From the NCBI RefSeq assembly GCF_021811845.1, contig NZ_JAJBJB010000003.1:1-34625 (forward strand): 34,625 nucleotides of DNA, read 5' to 3'. The position numbers and the translations under genes were made by a program. Source of the DNA: Candidatus Cyrtobacter zanobii (GTDB taxonomy: Bacteria > Pseudomonadota > Alphaproteobacteria > Rickettsiales > Midichloriaceae). The notes under the pieces were generated by a model. It did not search any database, had not been told where the DNA came from, and worked only from the letters and a program-made list of their open reading frames with translations. Positions 25,797 to 34,597 of this stretch are shown piece by piece (position 1 is the first letter of the stretch; the number at the start of each line of letters is the position of its first letter).

Positions 25797-25824
25797 TTGT
25801 ACTGTACAAACTTTATGTTATACA
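25797..25824 (+). promoter_or_regulatory. Promoter of tim44-mltA with an overlapping palindrome
   Basis: TTGTAC (25797-25802) and TATACA (25819-25824) are 16 nt apart, placing the start near 25831. The -35 box is half of the 13-bp palindrome TTGTACTGTACAA (25797-25809), which could be a repressor site. An AGGAG ribosome-binding site follows at about 25836-25840. Confidence 0.5.
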
Positions 25825-25849
25825 GATCTATTGTCTAGGAGTTATAAAT

Positions 25850-26503
25850 TTGCCACAAATGTTGGATTTGATAATTTTGCTTGGTATTGCGGTATTTATC
25901 TTTGTGAAATTGTTTGACTCTCTTGGGTTCCACAATAAAAAGCAAGAACGCAATAAAAATGCTGATTATTTTTTAGAGCGATTGAAGAAGGATATTGAGG
26001 ATGAACAGAAAGGTAGTGCCGATATAGAGATAGCTTCTGCGCTTGAGGCATCGTTATCCCAGGAAATACGCAATGTAATGGATAAGGTTAGAAAATATGA
26101 GAGTAGTTTTACAGCAGATAAATTTATAGACGGTGCGAATAAAGCGTTTCTGATGATACTTAAGGCGTTTGCTGACTGTGATAAAGGGACTTTAAAGCTT
26201 TTGCTTTCCAAAAGCGTATACTCGGCGTTTGAAAAAGATATAGAATCAAGGCTTGTAACAAAAAAGAAAATGACTACTGCTGTAATATCATCAACTGTTT
26301 CAATCAAAAATGCATCCATTGAAGAGAGCAATGTGATGATAGAGGTTAATATACATAGCGAGCAAATATCATTTGTTAAAGATGATTTAGGTAATGTTGT
26401 GATTGGTAGCGAATCTGTTACTAAGACGAAGGTCGATGTTTGGACATTTTCTAAGGTGCTTGGCAAATCTGATATATGGTTGTTATCTAGCACTTCTTCA
26501 TAA
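25850..26503 (+). CDS. Tim44-domain membrane-anchored protein
   Basis: This 217-residue protein has an N-terminal membrane helix (LDLIILLGIAVFIFVKLFDSLG), a charged linker and a Tim44-like domain (about 90-215). The domain includes FTADKFIDGANKAFLMILKAFADCDKGTLKLLLSKSVYSAF and ends in a VWTFSKVLGKSDIWLLSS motif. The TTG start at 25850 is favoured because AGGAG lies 9 nt ahead; an ATG at 25859 is the alternative. Bacterial relatives sit at the inner membrane, and their role is not settled. mltA begins one nucleotide after the stop. Confidence 0.87.
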   Translation: MPQMLDLIILLGIAVFIFVKLFDSLGFHNKKQERNKNADYFLERLKKDIEDEQKGSADIEIASALEASLSQEIRNVMDKVRKYESSFTADKFIDGANKAFLMILKAFADCDKGTLKLLLSKSVYSAFEKDIESRLVTKKKMTTAVISSTVSIKNASIEESNVMIEVNIHSEQISFVKDDLGNVVIGSESVTKTKVDVWTFSKVLGKSDIWLLSSTSS

Positions 26504-26504
26504 G

Positions 26505-27644
26505 GTGGGTGCTGTTATTAAATACGTAGCAACCATTATTACGGTATGGTTGTGTATTGTCCATAGCGCGCTTCCATCTGCAAAAAAAGGCAGAACAGTT
26601 TATTTTCACCGTACAGATTTTCGGCTTATACCAAATTGGTCTAAAGATCAGCATTCAAAAGCGCTTGATGCATTTTTATCTGCTTGTAAATGCATTATAA
26701 AAAAGGATGGATTGAAAGGTGTGAGTCCATTGACTGAAATAGGTCAAGAGGCTCATAAATGGCAGTATGTGTGCTTAGAGGCTTCTAAAATTGCAAGAAG
26801 AAACAGAGATAAAGAGGCTAGGTTATTTTTTGAAAGGGAATTTATCCCATATCGTATTTCTAATGAAAACGGTAGCTTCATAGGCCGGGCTACGGGATAT
26901 TATGAGGTTGAGCTATTTGGTAATACAAAAAAGACATCGGTGCATAAATTTCCAGTGCACAGGGCGCCTGCCAATCTGGATAAATTAAGTGGTACAAGTA
27001 GGTTGTCTAGGTCTGCAATAGATCGTGGTTCGCTATCTGGCCGCGGGCTTGAAATAGCATGGGTTTCGAGCAAGGCTAAGTTGTTTATGGCACATCTACA
27101 GGGCGCCGCCTCCATTAAATTAAGAAATGGTAGAGTAATTAGGGTATCGTATGATGGTCAAAATGGTTTTCCACATAGAGATATTACTCATTTATTTCAA
27201 AAATATGGTGGCAAAAATCTAAATTCTGTACTTGAGATGATGATGTGGATAGACCGTAATCCTAGGGTTGCGGATTATGTCCTGCATGAGAATCCATCAT
27301 ACATCTTTTTTAAAATTGTTGATGGAAAAGCAGTTGTTGGTGGTCATGGATCTGAACTAATACCTGGTAGGTCTATAGCGGTCAATGCCAATATATACCC
27401 GTATGGTATGCCGATATGGGTGCAGAGCTGCGTACCTAAGACGGGTTTTTCACCACATAAGAGTTATGAAAGACTAATGATAGCACAGGATAGTGGTGGG
27501 GCGATAAGAGATCCGCTCAGAGTAGATATATTTTTTGGTAGCGGGAGAATGGCTGAGGAGCTAGCCACAAGGATGAATGATAAAGCGAGTTACATAGTTC
27601 TCTTTCCTAAAAGCGTGCAAATTCCAGATTGCTATATTTCATAG
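26505..27644 (+). CDS. mltA: Membrane-bound lytic murein transglycosylase A
   Basis: This enzyme cleaves peptidoglycan glycan strands to anhydromuropeptides. From the GTG at 26505 it has 379 residues, with an N-terminal signal-type hydrophobic segment (KYVATIITVWLCIVHSA). The MltA domain includes ATGYYEVELFGN. The C-terminal 3D-type catalytic region contains IAQDSGGAIRDPLRVDIFFG with the catalytic aspartate. The open frame extends upstream to 26403 inside the tim44 gene, but that stretch is only overlap. Its place behind tim44 is typical of alphaproteobacteria; flgE follows after 148 nt. Confidence 0.92.
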   Translation: MGAVIKYVATIITVWLCIVHSALPSAKKGRTVYFHRTDFRLIPNWSKDQHSKALDAFLSACKCIIKKDGLKGVSPLTEIGQEAHKWQYVCLEASKIARRNRDKEARLFFEREFIPYRISNENGSFIGRATGYYEVELFGNTKKTSVHKFPVHRAPANLDKLSGTSRLSRSAIDRGSLSGRGLEIAWVSSKAKLFMAHLQGAASIKLRNGRVIRVSYDGQNGFPHRDITHLFQKYGGKNLNSVLEMMMWIDRNPRVADYVLHENPSYIFFKIVDGKAVVGGHGSELIPGRSIAVNANIYPYGMPIWVQSCVPKTGFSPHKSYERLMIAQDSGGAIRDPLRVDIFFGSGRMAEELATRMNDKASYIVLFPKSVQIPDCYIS

Positions 27645-27792
27645 GGGGGATTTCATATTTCCCAGCACGTTACCTGATTTATTTAATTATGAATCAATAG
27701 TATTATTTGTATTTATTATGTTGTTTTTAAGTTATTGCAGAGGATAAAATCTTTTGATACGCTCCTCTGTATATAGTGTTTTTGATTGTTAC

Positions 27793-30036
27793 ATGTCTGT
27801 TAGTGTTGCGGCAAATGGCATAAAGGTTGCTATGCAGGGTCTTGGCGTATCTGCACGAAATATAGCTACATCTGATGCAATTGGCAAAATTAAAGAAACA
27901 TTTACGATGGTAAGCCAAGGCCGGTTTGGTGGTGTGCTGGGAACAACAAACGTTAGAGATGATGTTGTAGAGTTGCAATATGATAGTACGGAGCGTGTTG
28001 GTGATTTCGTTGTACCGAATGAAAGTAGGATCTTTGTTCCATTTACTAAAACCGATGGAGGAAAGGAATTCGTGTTTGCTCGTACTGCTTCTTTAGATAT
28101 GGATCATAATGGCACATTAAGATACCAAGGTAAGGCAATACAGGGATTTGAGCTAGATAGTAGTGGTAAGCCTATAGGCGGTACTAGCTTTGCTGACCTT
28201 AAGCCAATAATTATTGACAGAAATTCTTTATCACCCGCTGAAGCTGTTTCTAAAGTTGATATTAATTTTAGATTTGATTCCTCAGAAGCCCCATTACCTA
28301 CTTGTGGGTATCAGATTAGATCGGATATTTTTACAAGTGATCCAAATGTACTGAGTGGTAAATCTATACTTGTCACATCAATAAAAGAGAAGGAGGGCGG
28401 CCCTGTGGTGCAGAGGGGTGAATTTATTTTTTCTGGATTTAAGGTTGCTAGCTCTGGATATACAGTTACAGATATGGCAAAAGGTACGGCATTGCTGGAG
28501 GTAAATGGTGTTACAATTACGCTGCAAGAAGCAATTAGTACATCTGGTAGTAATCCAGATAATGACGTTTCCGCAATGAATAAAATTATAAGCAGCATAA
28601 ATGGTAGTACGCTTTTAAATGCAAGTATTATGGATGATGGTACTAACAAGAAATTCTTCATTGGTACAGATTCTCAGCAGAGCGTTGCTATATCTAACTT
28701 AGTAGCCGATCTTGGTTTTACAGCTAATTTTTCTATTGATGCAGCCCCTCCAGGAAAATTTAGGTTTAGTTCTGTTAGTGGGTTGGAGAAGTTGCTTAGC
28801 GGCGTTGGTGTTAATGCTATTTTAAAAAATAAGGGCCTTTTAAAGATACAACCAGATCGTGGTACGTCCGTTTCTATCACAAATTCCTCTACATCCTCTG
28901 ATGTTCTTTCATTATTTTCGCTAAATAAAAGTGATCAAGGGTTTATTAATATAGCATACAGTTCTGCTGACCAAAGATATGCATTGAAGGCGGGTGATGC
29001 TGGAGTAATGAGCCAGACTGCAGTGGTGATTAATCCTGAGGGTGGGAAAGCTGTGATTACTGTGCTTAGTAAGAAGATAGGAGTTGATAAGTATATTGCG
29101 GAAGTTGCTGTTGTTGGGCCATCACAAAAAACTATTGTTCAGGCTGGGGTTATAGAAATGGGGCAAGATGGGCAAGTTTCAAGTATATCTAAGGTTCCAA
29201 ATGATATTTTTGCACGTACTGGTGTTAAGTTTTCTAATGAAGCGTTTCCAATTAACGTAGATACACCTCCTGGTACAATTAGTATTAATGGTCAGACCCT
29301 AACACATGGTTTGGCTGATGATATGGCCGCAAAAACGTTTGCAACACCGCAAGGTTTTGCGAAACTTGTAGAGCAGGCTACTGATATTAAGACCGCGTTT
29401 ATGTCTGACAGTTCTGGGGATCTCATGATCAGATTCAGATCTACTGGTAACTATACTTTTTCTGATAATAAAGGTGGGGCAATGATGGCAAAATTGGGTA
29501 TGCCGCAACCTTCAGACATTAAAGCCGTTGATGTGCTAGCAAAGGATGGCGGGACGAACGTTGATTGGGATAGTATAACATCAATTGTCAAAAGTACAAA
29601 TGTTGCCTTTAATGTAACGGCAGAAAAGAGCGCTGGTATGAATCAAAAAATCCAAATTGTCGCTGATGGGAAATCCGCCGGTAGTTATAGTGGTTGGCAT
29701 ATAGATGCTACTGGTACTGTGGTTATTGACTATAGTAACGGTAATACACGGACTATTGCAGGGCTTGGGGCTGTTGATCAAAATAACATGGTAGAGGGGT
29801 GGAAAGAAACAGGTTCAGGATTTTATGAAAGTAATTATGGCACAATGAGTCTGGGCCTCGTCTCTGATTTTGGTCTTGAGATAATAGTTGGTGCAACTGG
29901 CGGAGGCGGAGGTAATGTAATAGATGATATGATAGATGCAAACACTTTATCGAACTTGTCAAGCGCTATAGCGTCCATGCTAAGAATTACACAGGATACA
30001 AAGCGGGGTATTTTAAATAATGTTTCTGGTAGTTAG
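27793..30036 (+). CDS. flgE: Flagellar hook protein FlgE
   Basis: This is a structural subunit of the flagellar hook. The N-terminus (SVAANGIKVAMQGLGVSARNIATSDAIG) follows the flagellar rod/hook heptad pattern. Next comes the FlgE block with FARTASLDMDHNGTLRYQGKAIQGFELDSSG, the conserved 'TRAGSF...DxxGxL...GYxVQGY' motif. At 747 residues it is much longer than the usual 400-residue hook protein; the extra length lies in the surface-exposed middle. The usual C-terminal helix with AYQAN is weakly conserved (SSAIASMLRITQDTKRGIL). ATG 27793 is preferred over an upstream TTG at 27754. virB3 begins 2 nt after its stop. Confidence 0.8.
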   Translation: MSVSVAANGIKVAMQGLGVSARNIATSDAIGKIKETFTMVSQGRFGGVLGTTNVRDDVVELQYDSTERVGDFVVPNESRIFVPFTKTDGGKEFVFARTASLDMDHNGTLRYQGKAIQGFELDSSGKPIGGTSFADLKPIIIDRNSLSPAEAVSKVDINFRFDSSEAPLPTCGYQIRSDIFTSDPNVLSGKSILVTSIKEKEGGPVVQRGEFIFSGFKVASSGYTVTDMAKGTALLEVNGVTITLQEAISTSGSNPDNDVSAMNKIISSINGSTLLNASIMDDGTNKKFFIGTDSQQSVAISNLVADLGFTANFSIDAAPPGKFRFSSVSGLEKLLSGVGVNAILKNKGLLKIQPDRGTSVSITNSSTSSDVLSLFSLNKSDQGFINIAYSSADQRYALKAGDAGVMSQTAVVINPEGGKAVITVLSKKIGVDKYIAEVAVVGPSQKTIVQAGVIEMGQDGQVSSISKVPNDIFARTGVKFSNEAFPINVDTPPGTISINGQTLTHGLADDMAAKTFATPQGFAKLVEQATDIKTAFMSDSSGDLMIRFRSTGNYTFSDNKGGAMMAKLGMPQPSDIKAVDVLAKDGGTNVDWDSITSIVKSTNVAFNVTAEKSAGMNQKIQIVADGKSAGSYSGWHIDATGTVVIDYSNGNTRTIAGLGAVDQNNMVEGWKETGSGFYESNYGTMSLGLVSDFGLEIIVGATGGGGGNVIDDMIDANTLSNLSSAIASMLRITQDTKRGILNNVSGS

Positions 30037-30038
30037 AT

Positions 30039-30329
30039 ATGGCTGGCACTGTTAGAGCAGACCCACTATTTTTAGGATTAACAAGACCTCCTATGCTTTT
30101 TGGTGTCAGCTATTCGTTTGCAGTGATAAACATGCTGCTGTGTTTGGTTGCTTATTTATTATCTAATCATCTTAAATATTTTTTTGCTGCGGCACCTATA
30201 CACATGATTGGGTATTATCTTTGTATGAAAGAACCTCTGTTTATAGAGTTATTTAAGGTTAGGGCGGAAAAATGCTCAAGGAGTAGGAATAGATTTTTTC
30301 ACGGTGCTAACTCATATGATATGTACTGA
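30039..30329 (+). CDS. virB3: Type IV secretion protein VirB3
   Basis: This 96-residue inner-membrane protein starts AGTVRADPLFLGLTRPPMLFGV, the VirB3 signature (DPLF-x-G-x-TRP), and has two membrane segments (about 24-42 and 46-62). VirB3 is a core inner-membrane component assembled with VirB4 and VirB6. virB4 begins 3 nt after its stop. Its start lies only 2 nt after flgE, so the two must be on one message unless a promoter lies within flgE. Confidence 0.95.
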   Translation: MAGTVRADPLFLGLTRPPMLFGVSYSFAVINMLLCLVAYLLSNHLKYFFAAAPIHMIGYYLCMKEPLFIELFKVRAEKCSRSRNRFFHGANSYDMY

Positions 30330-30332
30330 GTT

Positions 30333-32744
30333 ATGTTCAGGTTGTTTGCAGACAAAATAAATAAACAGAAAGTTGCTGAAGCTGAATACCGCGCCTCTGG
30401 GTTTATTCCATATACCTGGCATGTGAATGATACCACTGTTGTGACTAAATCTGGTCAATTTGTACAGGTTATAAAATTATCAGGTTTCTCCTTTGAAACA
30501 GCAGATGATGAGGACTTAGATATCAAAAAAAGAGTGAGGAATATGTTATTCAAAGGTATTACAATGGATAACATAAGTTTATATTTTCACATAATAAGGG
30601 CAAAGAGGCAGGCATATGAAGATGATTATTTCAATCCAAGTATGCCAGACGGTTTTGCTAGCTATCTAGATGAAAAGTGGCGGCAGAAACATATTAATAA
30701 AAAGACATTCGAGAATGAACTTTTCATCTCGGTGGTAAGGAAGGGCAACTCTACTACAGTACGTAGAAAAAAGTTTTTAGATATCTTCACTGGCTATGAT
30801 GAGAAGGAATGGTCAAGGGGCCTTACAGAGAGTTATGAAGAAATAGAAGAGGCGTCAAGCAGGATACTTAATTCATTAAGAGATTATGATGCTAGACTGC
30901 TATCTACATATAGTGACAGATATGGTTCTGTGCGATCAGAACTAGTTGAATTTTTTTCCAGAATTGTGAATTGTGGTGAGCGTACTGGCAATATCTGTTC
31001 TTCTAATCTTACAATAGATAAGCTGATTAGTGCTAATAGAATGTATTTTGGCAAAAAATCCATAGAGATCAAATGTAGAGAAAATAAAAGTAAGTTTGCA
31101 GGCATTGTTAGCATGAAAGAATATGGTCCTAAAAGCTGGGCGGGTATGTTAGATTCGATGTTAAGAATGCCATTTGAATTTGTTCTTACTCAGTCTTTTG
31201 AATTCATTAGACGGCAATCTGCTATGCAAAAAATGCAGCTACAACAAAGCAGGATGATACAATCTGGTGATAAAGCTATTTCTCAAATCATGGAAATAAG
31301 CGAAGCTTTGGATAAGGCAATGAGTGGAGAAATAGGATTTGGTACACATCACCTAACAGTTATGTGTATAGCAGAAACCATAAAAGAGCTTGAAAATATA
31401 TTATCTATGACGGCAGTTGAGCTGACAAATACAGGTGGTATAGGCATAAGAGAAACAGTTAATATGGAGCCTGCATTCTGGGGCCAATTACCTGGTAATT
31501 TTGATTTTCTAGTAAGAAGGGCGACTGTGAATACAGTAAACCTTGCTTCATTTAACTCATTACATAATTATCCATTAGGGAAGGCATATGGAAATCATTG
31601 GGGCGATGCTGTGACTGTACTAGACACTACTTCTGGGACGCCATATTATTTTAATTTTCATTTAAGGGACGTAGGTCATACCACTATAATTGGCCCAACA
31701 GGAGCTGGTAAAACGGTTTTAATGAATTTTTTATGTGCGCAAGCACAAAAATTTAGTAGTAGATTGTTCTTTTTTGATAAGGATAGAGGTGCGGAAATTT
31801 TTATCAGGGCATTAGATGGGAAATATACGATAATAGATCCAGGCAGAAAATGTAGCTTTAATCCATTTTCTTTGCCTGATACAGGAGAAAATAGGACTTT
31901 TTTACTAGAGCTGCTCAAGCAGCTAGTCACAACTAATAGTGAGCCCCTAACCGCATCTGATATTGCTGCGCTAAGTGCTGCTGTAAGGGGTAATTATAAA
32001 TTAGACCCTAAAAACAGAAAGATAACAAACATAGCTCCGTTTTTGGGAATAGGTGGGCCTGGTAGCATCGCAAGCCGGCTTGAGATGTGGTATGGCAACG
32101 GATCACATGCTAATTTGTTTGATAATGAAGAAGATTCGATAAATTTTTCTAAATCTAATATCTTTGGCTTTGAAATGGGCGAGCTATTAAAAGATAAGGT
32201 AAGCCTAGGGCCTGTGCTTAGTTATATTTTTCATAGAATTAACCTATCCTTGGATGGGACACCAAGCATGATAGTTTTGGATGAGGCGTGGGCCTTGATA
32301 GACAACCCTGTTTTTGCCCCAAAAATAAAAGATTGGTTAAAGGTGTTAAGAAAATTAAACACTTTTGTGGTTTTTGCAACTCAAAGCGTAGAAGATGCAA
32401 GTAAAAGTGCAATAAGTGATACATTAATACAGCAAACAGCGACACAAATCTTTCTTCCAAATCTAAAAGCTACAGATGTTTATAGAAAGGCTTTTATGCT
32501 TAGTGAGAGGGAGTTTCAATTAATCAAAACTACTAACCCTGGAAGTAGATATTTCTTGATAAAGCAAGGTGTTGATGCTGTTATTGCTAGAATAGATCTC
32601 TCTGGTATGGATGATGTGATAAATATATTGTCTGGTAGGGCAAATACTGTTCTCATAATGGATGATGTGAGGAAGGAGTTGGGTGATGATGTTGCTGTAT
32701 GGTTACCTGAATTTTCTAAACGTGTTTCGAAAATGGGCAAATGA
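30333..32744 (+). CDS. virB4: Type IV secretion ATPase VirB4
   Basis: This 803-residue cytoplasmic ATPase powers T4SS assembly and transport. The N-terminal domain contains HVNDTTVVTKSGQFVQVIKLSG. The C-terminal RecA-like domain has Walker A GPTGAGKT at about 454-461, Walker B SMIVLDEAWALID at about 643-655, and the downstream FATQSVEDA sensor region. The length is normal for rickettsial VirB4. The stop overlaps the virB6 start as ATGA (32741-32744), indicating translational coupling. Confidence 0.97.
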   Translation: MFRLFADKINKQKVAEAEYRASGFIPYTWHVNDTTVVTKSGQFVQVIKLSGFSFETADDEDLDIKKRVRNMLFKGITMDNISLYFHIIRAKRQAYEDDYFNPSMPDGFASYLDEKWRQKHINKKTFENELFISVVRKGNSTTVRRKKFLDIFTGYDEKEWSRGLTESYEEIEEASSRILNSLRDYDARLLSTYSDRYGSVRSELVEFFSRIVNCGERTGNICSSNLTIDKLISANRMYFGKKSIEIKCRENKSKFAGIVSMKEYGPKSWAGMLDSMLRMPFEFVLTQSFEFIRRQSAMQKMQLQQSRMIQSGDKAISQIMEISEALDKAMSGEIGFGTHHLTVMCIAETIKELENILSMTAVELTNTGGIGIRETVNMEPAFWGQLPGNFDFLVRRATVNTVNLASFNSLHNYPLGKAYGNHWGDAVTVLDTTSGTPYYFNFHLRDVGHTTIIGPTGAGKTVLMNFLCAQAQKFSSRLFFFDKDRGAEIFIRALDGKYTIIDPGRKCSFNPFSLPDTGENRTFLLELLKQLVTTNSEPLTASDIAALSAAVRGNYKLDPKNRKITNIAPFLGIGGPGSIASRLEMWYGNGSHANLFDNEEDSINFSKSNIFGFEMGELLKDKVSLGPVLSYIFHRINLSLDGTPSMIVLDEAWALIDNPVFAPKIKDWLKVLRKLNTFVVFATQSVEDASKSAISDTLIQQTATQIFLPNLKATDVYRKAFMLSEREFQLIKTTNPGSRYFLIKQGVDAVIARIDLSGMDDVINILSGRANTVLIMDDVRKELGDDVAVWLPEFSKRVSKMGK

Positions 32745-34597
32745 GATACATATTGTTACTTTTATCACTACTTTTTAGCCATAATGTATGTTTTGCCTAT
32801 AACTCTATGATGGAGTTTGAGAATAGACAGACAACAAGTGGTTTTTTTGGGTATCTTGGTGGGTTGGATGACTGCTTTAGCTCAGGCAAAGCCCTAATGC
32901 CCTGGGAGTATGGTGCATTAAACAATAACTGCATACCTACAGTTCTATCTAAAAAGGGTACTAAATGTAAAGGGACAGGAACTGGTGGTCAAGCATTTGT
33001 TATAAATGCAGCTAGAGGTGCTATATACGCAAGCATGCTTGCTAGCTTTCCAATTGGTAGCATCTTTGCGCTTATTGCAATGGGGGTGGAATATGTAGTA
33101 ATGGTGGATATATGCTCAAATGCATACATAGTAGCGCCGCATGAGTACATAAATTTTAAAGCAAATAAATCGGGGTCTCATGTGAAGTGTGAGGATAGTG
33201 GTGGTGGTGTGATTGTAAATAATGCTCCGCAAGCATTAACAGCTATAGATGTTCCATTTTTTTATCACTGTGATCCGAATTATGAACCAGTAAGTGGTAC
33301 TACACTGGACCCAGATAAGAGACCAGAAGATGCCGAATTAGTGGGTTTTACGTGGGGATATATGGGCTCTGCTTCGCCATACTGTGCGGCCGGGGCAGAT
33401 GCATATGCGCAAAAAGATAAGGTTGGTAGTGTGGTTGTAAACTATATGTCTGGTATGACCAGGTTTTTTAAAGGTAGGGATAGATGCCAACCTGGTGGTC
33501 AAGGTTCACCGAATAGGAATGAATTAGTGCTGAACCCAATGAAAAGTGGTGAAAATGGAAAATACATGCTTCCTGCCCATTATCATGCATATTTTAGGTT
33601 TTCGCAACAATTGGGTAAGGTGCAGCTTTGCGTTGCAGCGCCATATACATTATTTCCTATCAGGGTAGGTTGTACTTATGTGCCGCCGCCTAACCAAGAA
33701 ATGGAAATAGACGAATACACTAAGAAATCTCTATCTGGTACTAGATGCTACCACTTTTTAACAGGTAGGACAGATCTTAAATCATTAGGGGAGGCTTTAC
33801 CAAATAATGATGAGAGTGGAAGAGGTAAGAGTGGTACTAAGAGATTTTTAATGAGTGATATGCATCTTGTAAGCACTGTTGTTGGATGTATGCAGGATTT
33901 ATTGGTCAAGATGTTTATAGATCCAGTGAATTCCTCTGGCACGACCAAACCATTCTTTCAAACAGTGCAGGAACGGTTAAAGCAGATAGTGTATAGTGTT
34001 CTTGCATTATATGTTTGTTATGTTGGGATTAAAATTATAATCTCTGCAAGGCCTCCGCAGCAGGGGGAAATTGTGATGTATTTTGTAAAATTTGCAGTAG
34101 TAATATATTTTTCTGTTGGTAATGCTTGGTATGATAATCAAGGTGGTAGGCGGTCTGGTCTCTATCCATCATTGTTACAGACAACAGAGGATATTGCTGG
34201 CCTTTTTATGGGAGCATATAACGAGTGGGATGCAGTTGGTTTATGCAGTTATAAACTTTTGGGGAAGGAGGTCATTGGGCAGAGAGATATTAATATAAAT
34301 TCCGTTAGTGCAGGGGGCGTTAAGGTCAAGCCTACATATGGTTATGACGGGATTGTAAAAATGACAACATGGGACTTAGTGGATTGTAAAATAGTTAATT
34401 ATCTTAGCCTCGGATCATGTAGTTATAGTATCGTAGGTTTAATAGCCGTCTGGCTATGTGGGGCGGCGATATTTGCTGGTAGTTTGGGTTTTGCACTTAG
34501 AACCAGTCACGTAAAACTTTTTGAGAAATTTTTCATCATAATTTTTGTAAATGCCAATTCTATAAAAGCCTTAGCCGAAGAAGTGGTGATTTCGTAA
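32741..34597 (+). CDS. virB6: Type IV secretion protein VirB6, cut short by an IS insertion
   Basis: This is a rickettsial VirB6-type protein: a signal sequence (YILLLLSLLFSHNVCFA) and a long cysteine-rich N-terminal region. It then has membrane segments around VYSVLALYVCYVGIKII, VKFAVVIYFSVGNAWYD and IVGLIAVWLCGAAIFAGSLG. The WDLVDCKIVNYLSLG segment before the last helix is typical. The genuine coding part ends at 34498 (586 residues). The last 32 residues (from RTSHVKLF) are read from the antisense strand of the IS end. The family normally continues with several more membrane helices, which are missing. Either the copy is inactive or the rest lies beyond the IS. Confidence 0.85.
   Translation: MRYILLLLSLLFSHNVCFAYNSMMEFENRQTTSGFFGYLGGLDDCFSSGKALMPWEYGALNNNCIPTVLSKKGTKCKGTGTGGQAFVINAARGAIYASMLASFPIGSIFALIAMGVEYVVMVDICSNAYIVAPHEYINFKANKSGSHVKCEDSGGGVIVNNAPQALTAIDVPFFYHCDPNYEPVSGTTLDPDKRPEDAELVGFTWGYMGSASPYCAAGADAYAQKDKVGSVVVNYMSGMTRFFKGRDRCQPGGQGSPNRNELVLNPMKSGENGKYMLPAHYHAYFRFSQQLGKVQLCVAAPYTLFPIRVGCTYVPPPNQEMEIDEYTKKSLSGTRCYHFLTGRTDLKSLGEALPNNDESGRGKSGTKRFLMSDMHLVSTVVGCMQDLLVKMFIDPVNSSGTTKPFFQTVQERLKQIVYSVLALYVCYVGIKIIISARPPQQGEIVMYFVKFAVVIYFSVGNAWYDNQGGRRSGLYPSLLQTTEDIAGLFMGAYNEWDAVGLCSYKLLGKEVIGQRDININSVSAGGVKVKPTYGYDGIVKMTTWDLVDCKIVNYLSLGSCSYSIVGLIAVWLCGAAIFAGSLGFALRTSHVKLFEKFFIIIFVNANSIKALAEEVVIS

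Noticed and set aside
25966-26493. Minus-strand 175-codon frame opposite the tim44-like gene
   Set aside because: Antisense shadow; the plus strand has a ribosome-binding site, a promoter and family motifs.
26403-26504. Upstream extension of mltA inside the tim44 gene
   Set aside because: It would overlap the tim44 gene by 101 nt in another frame and put 34 non-conserved residues before the signal segment. GTG 26505 right after the tim44 stop is more likely.
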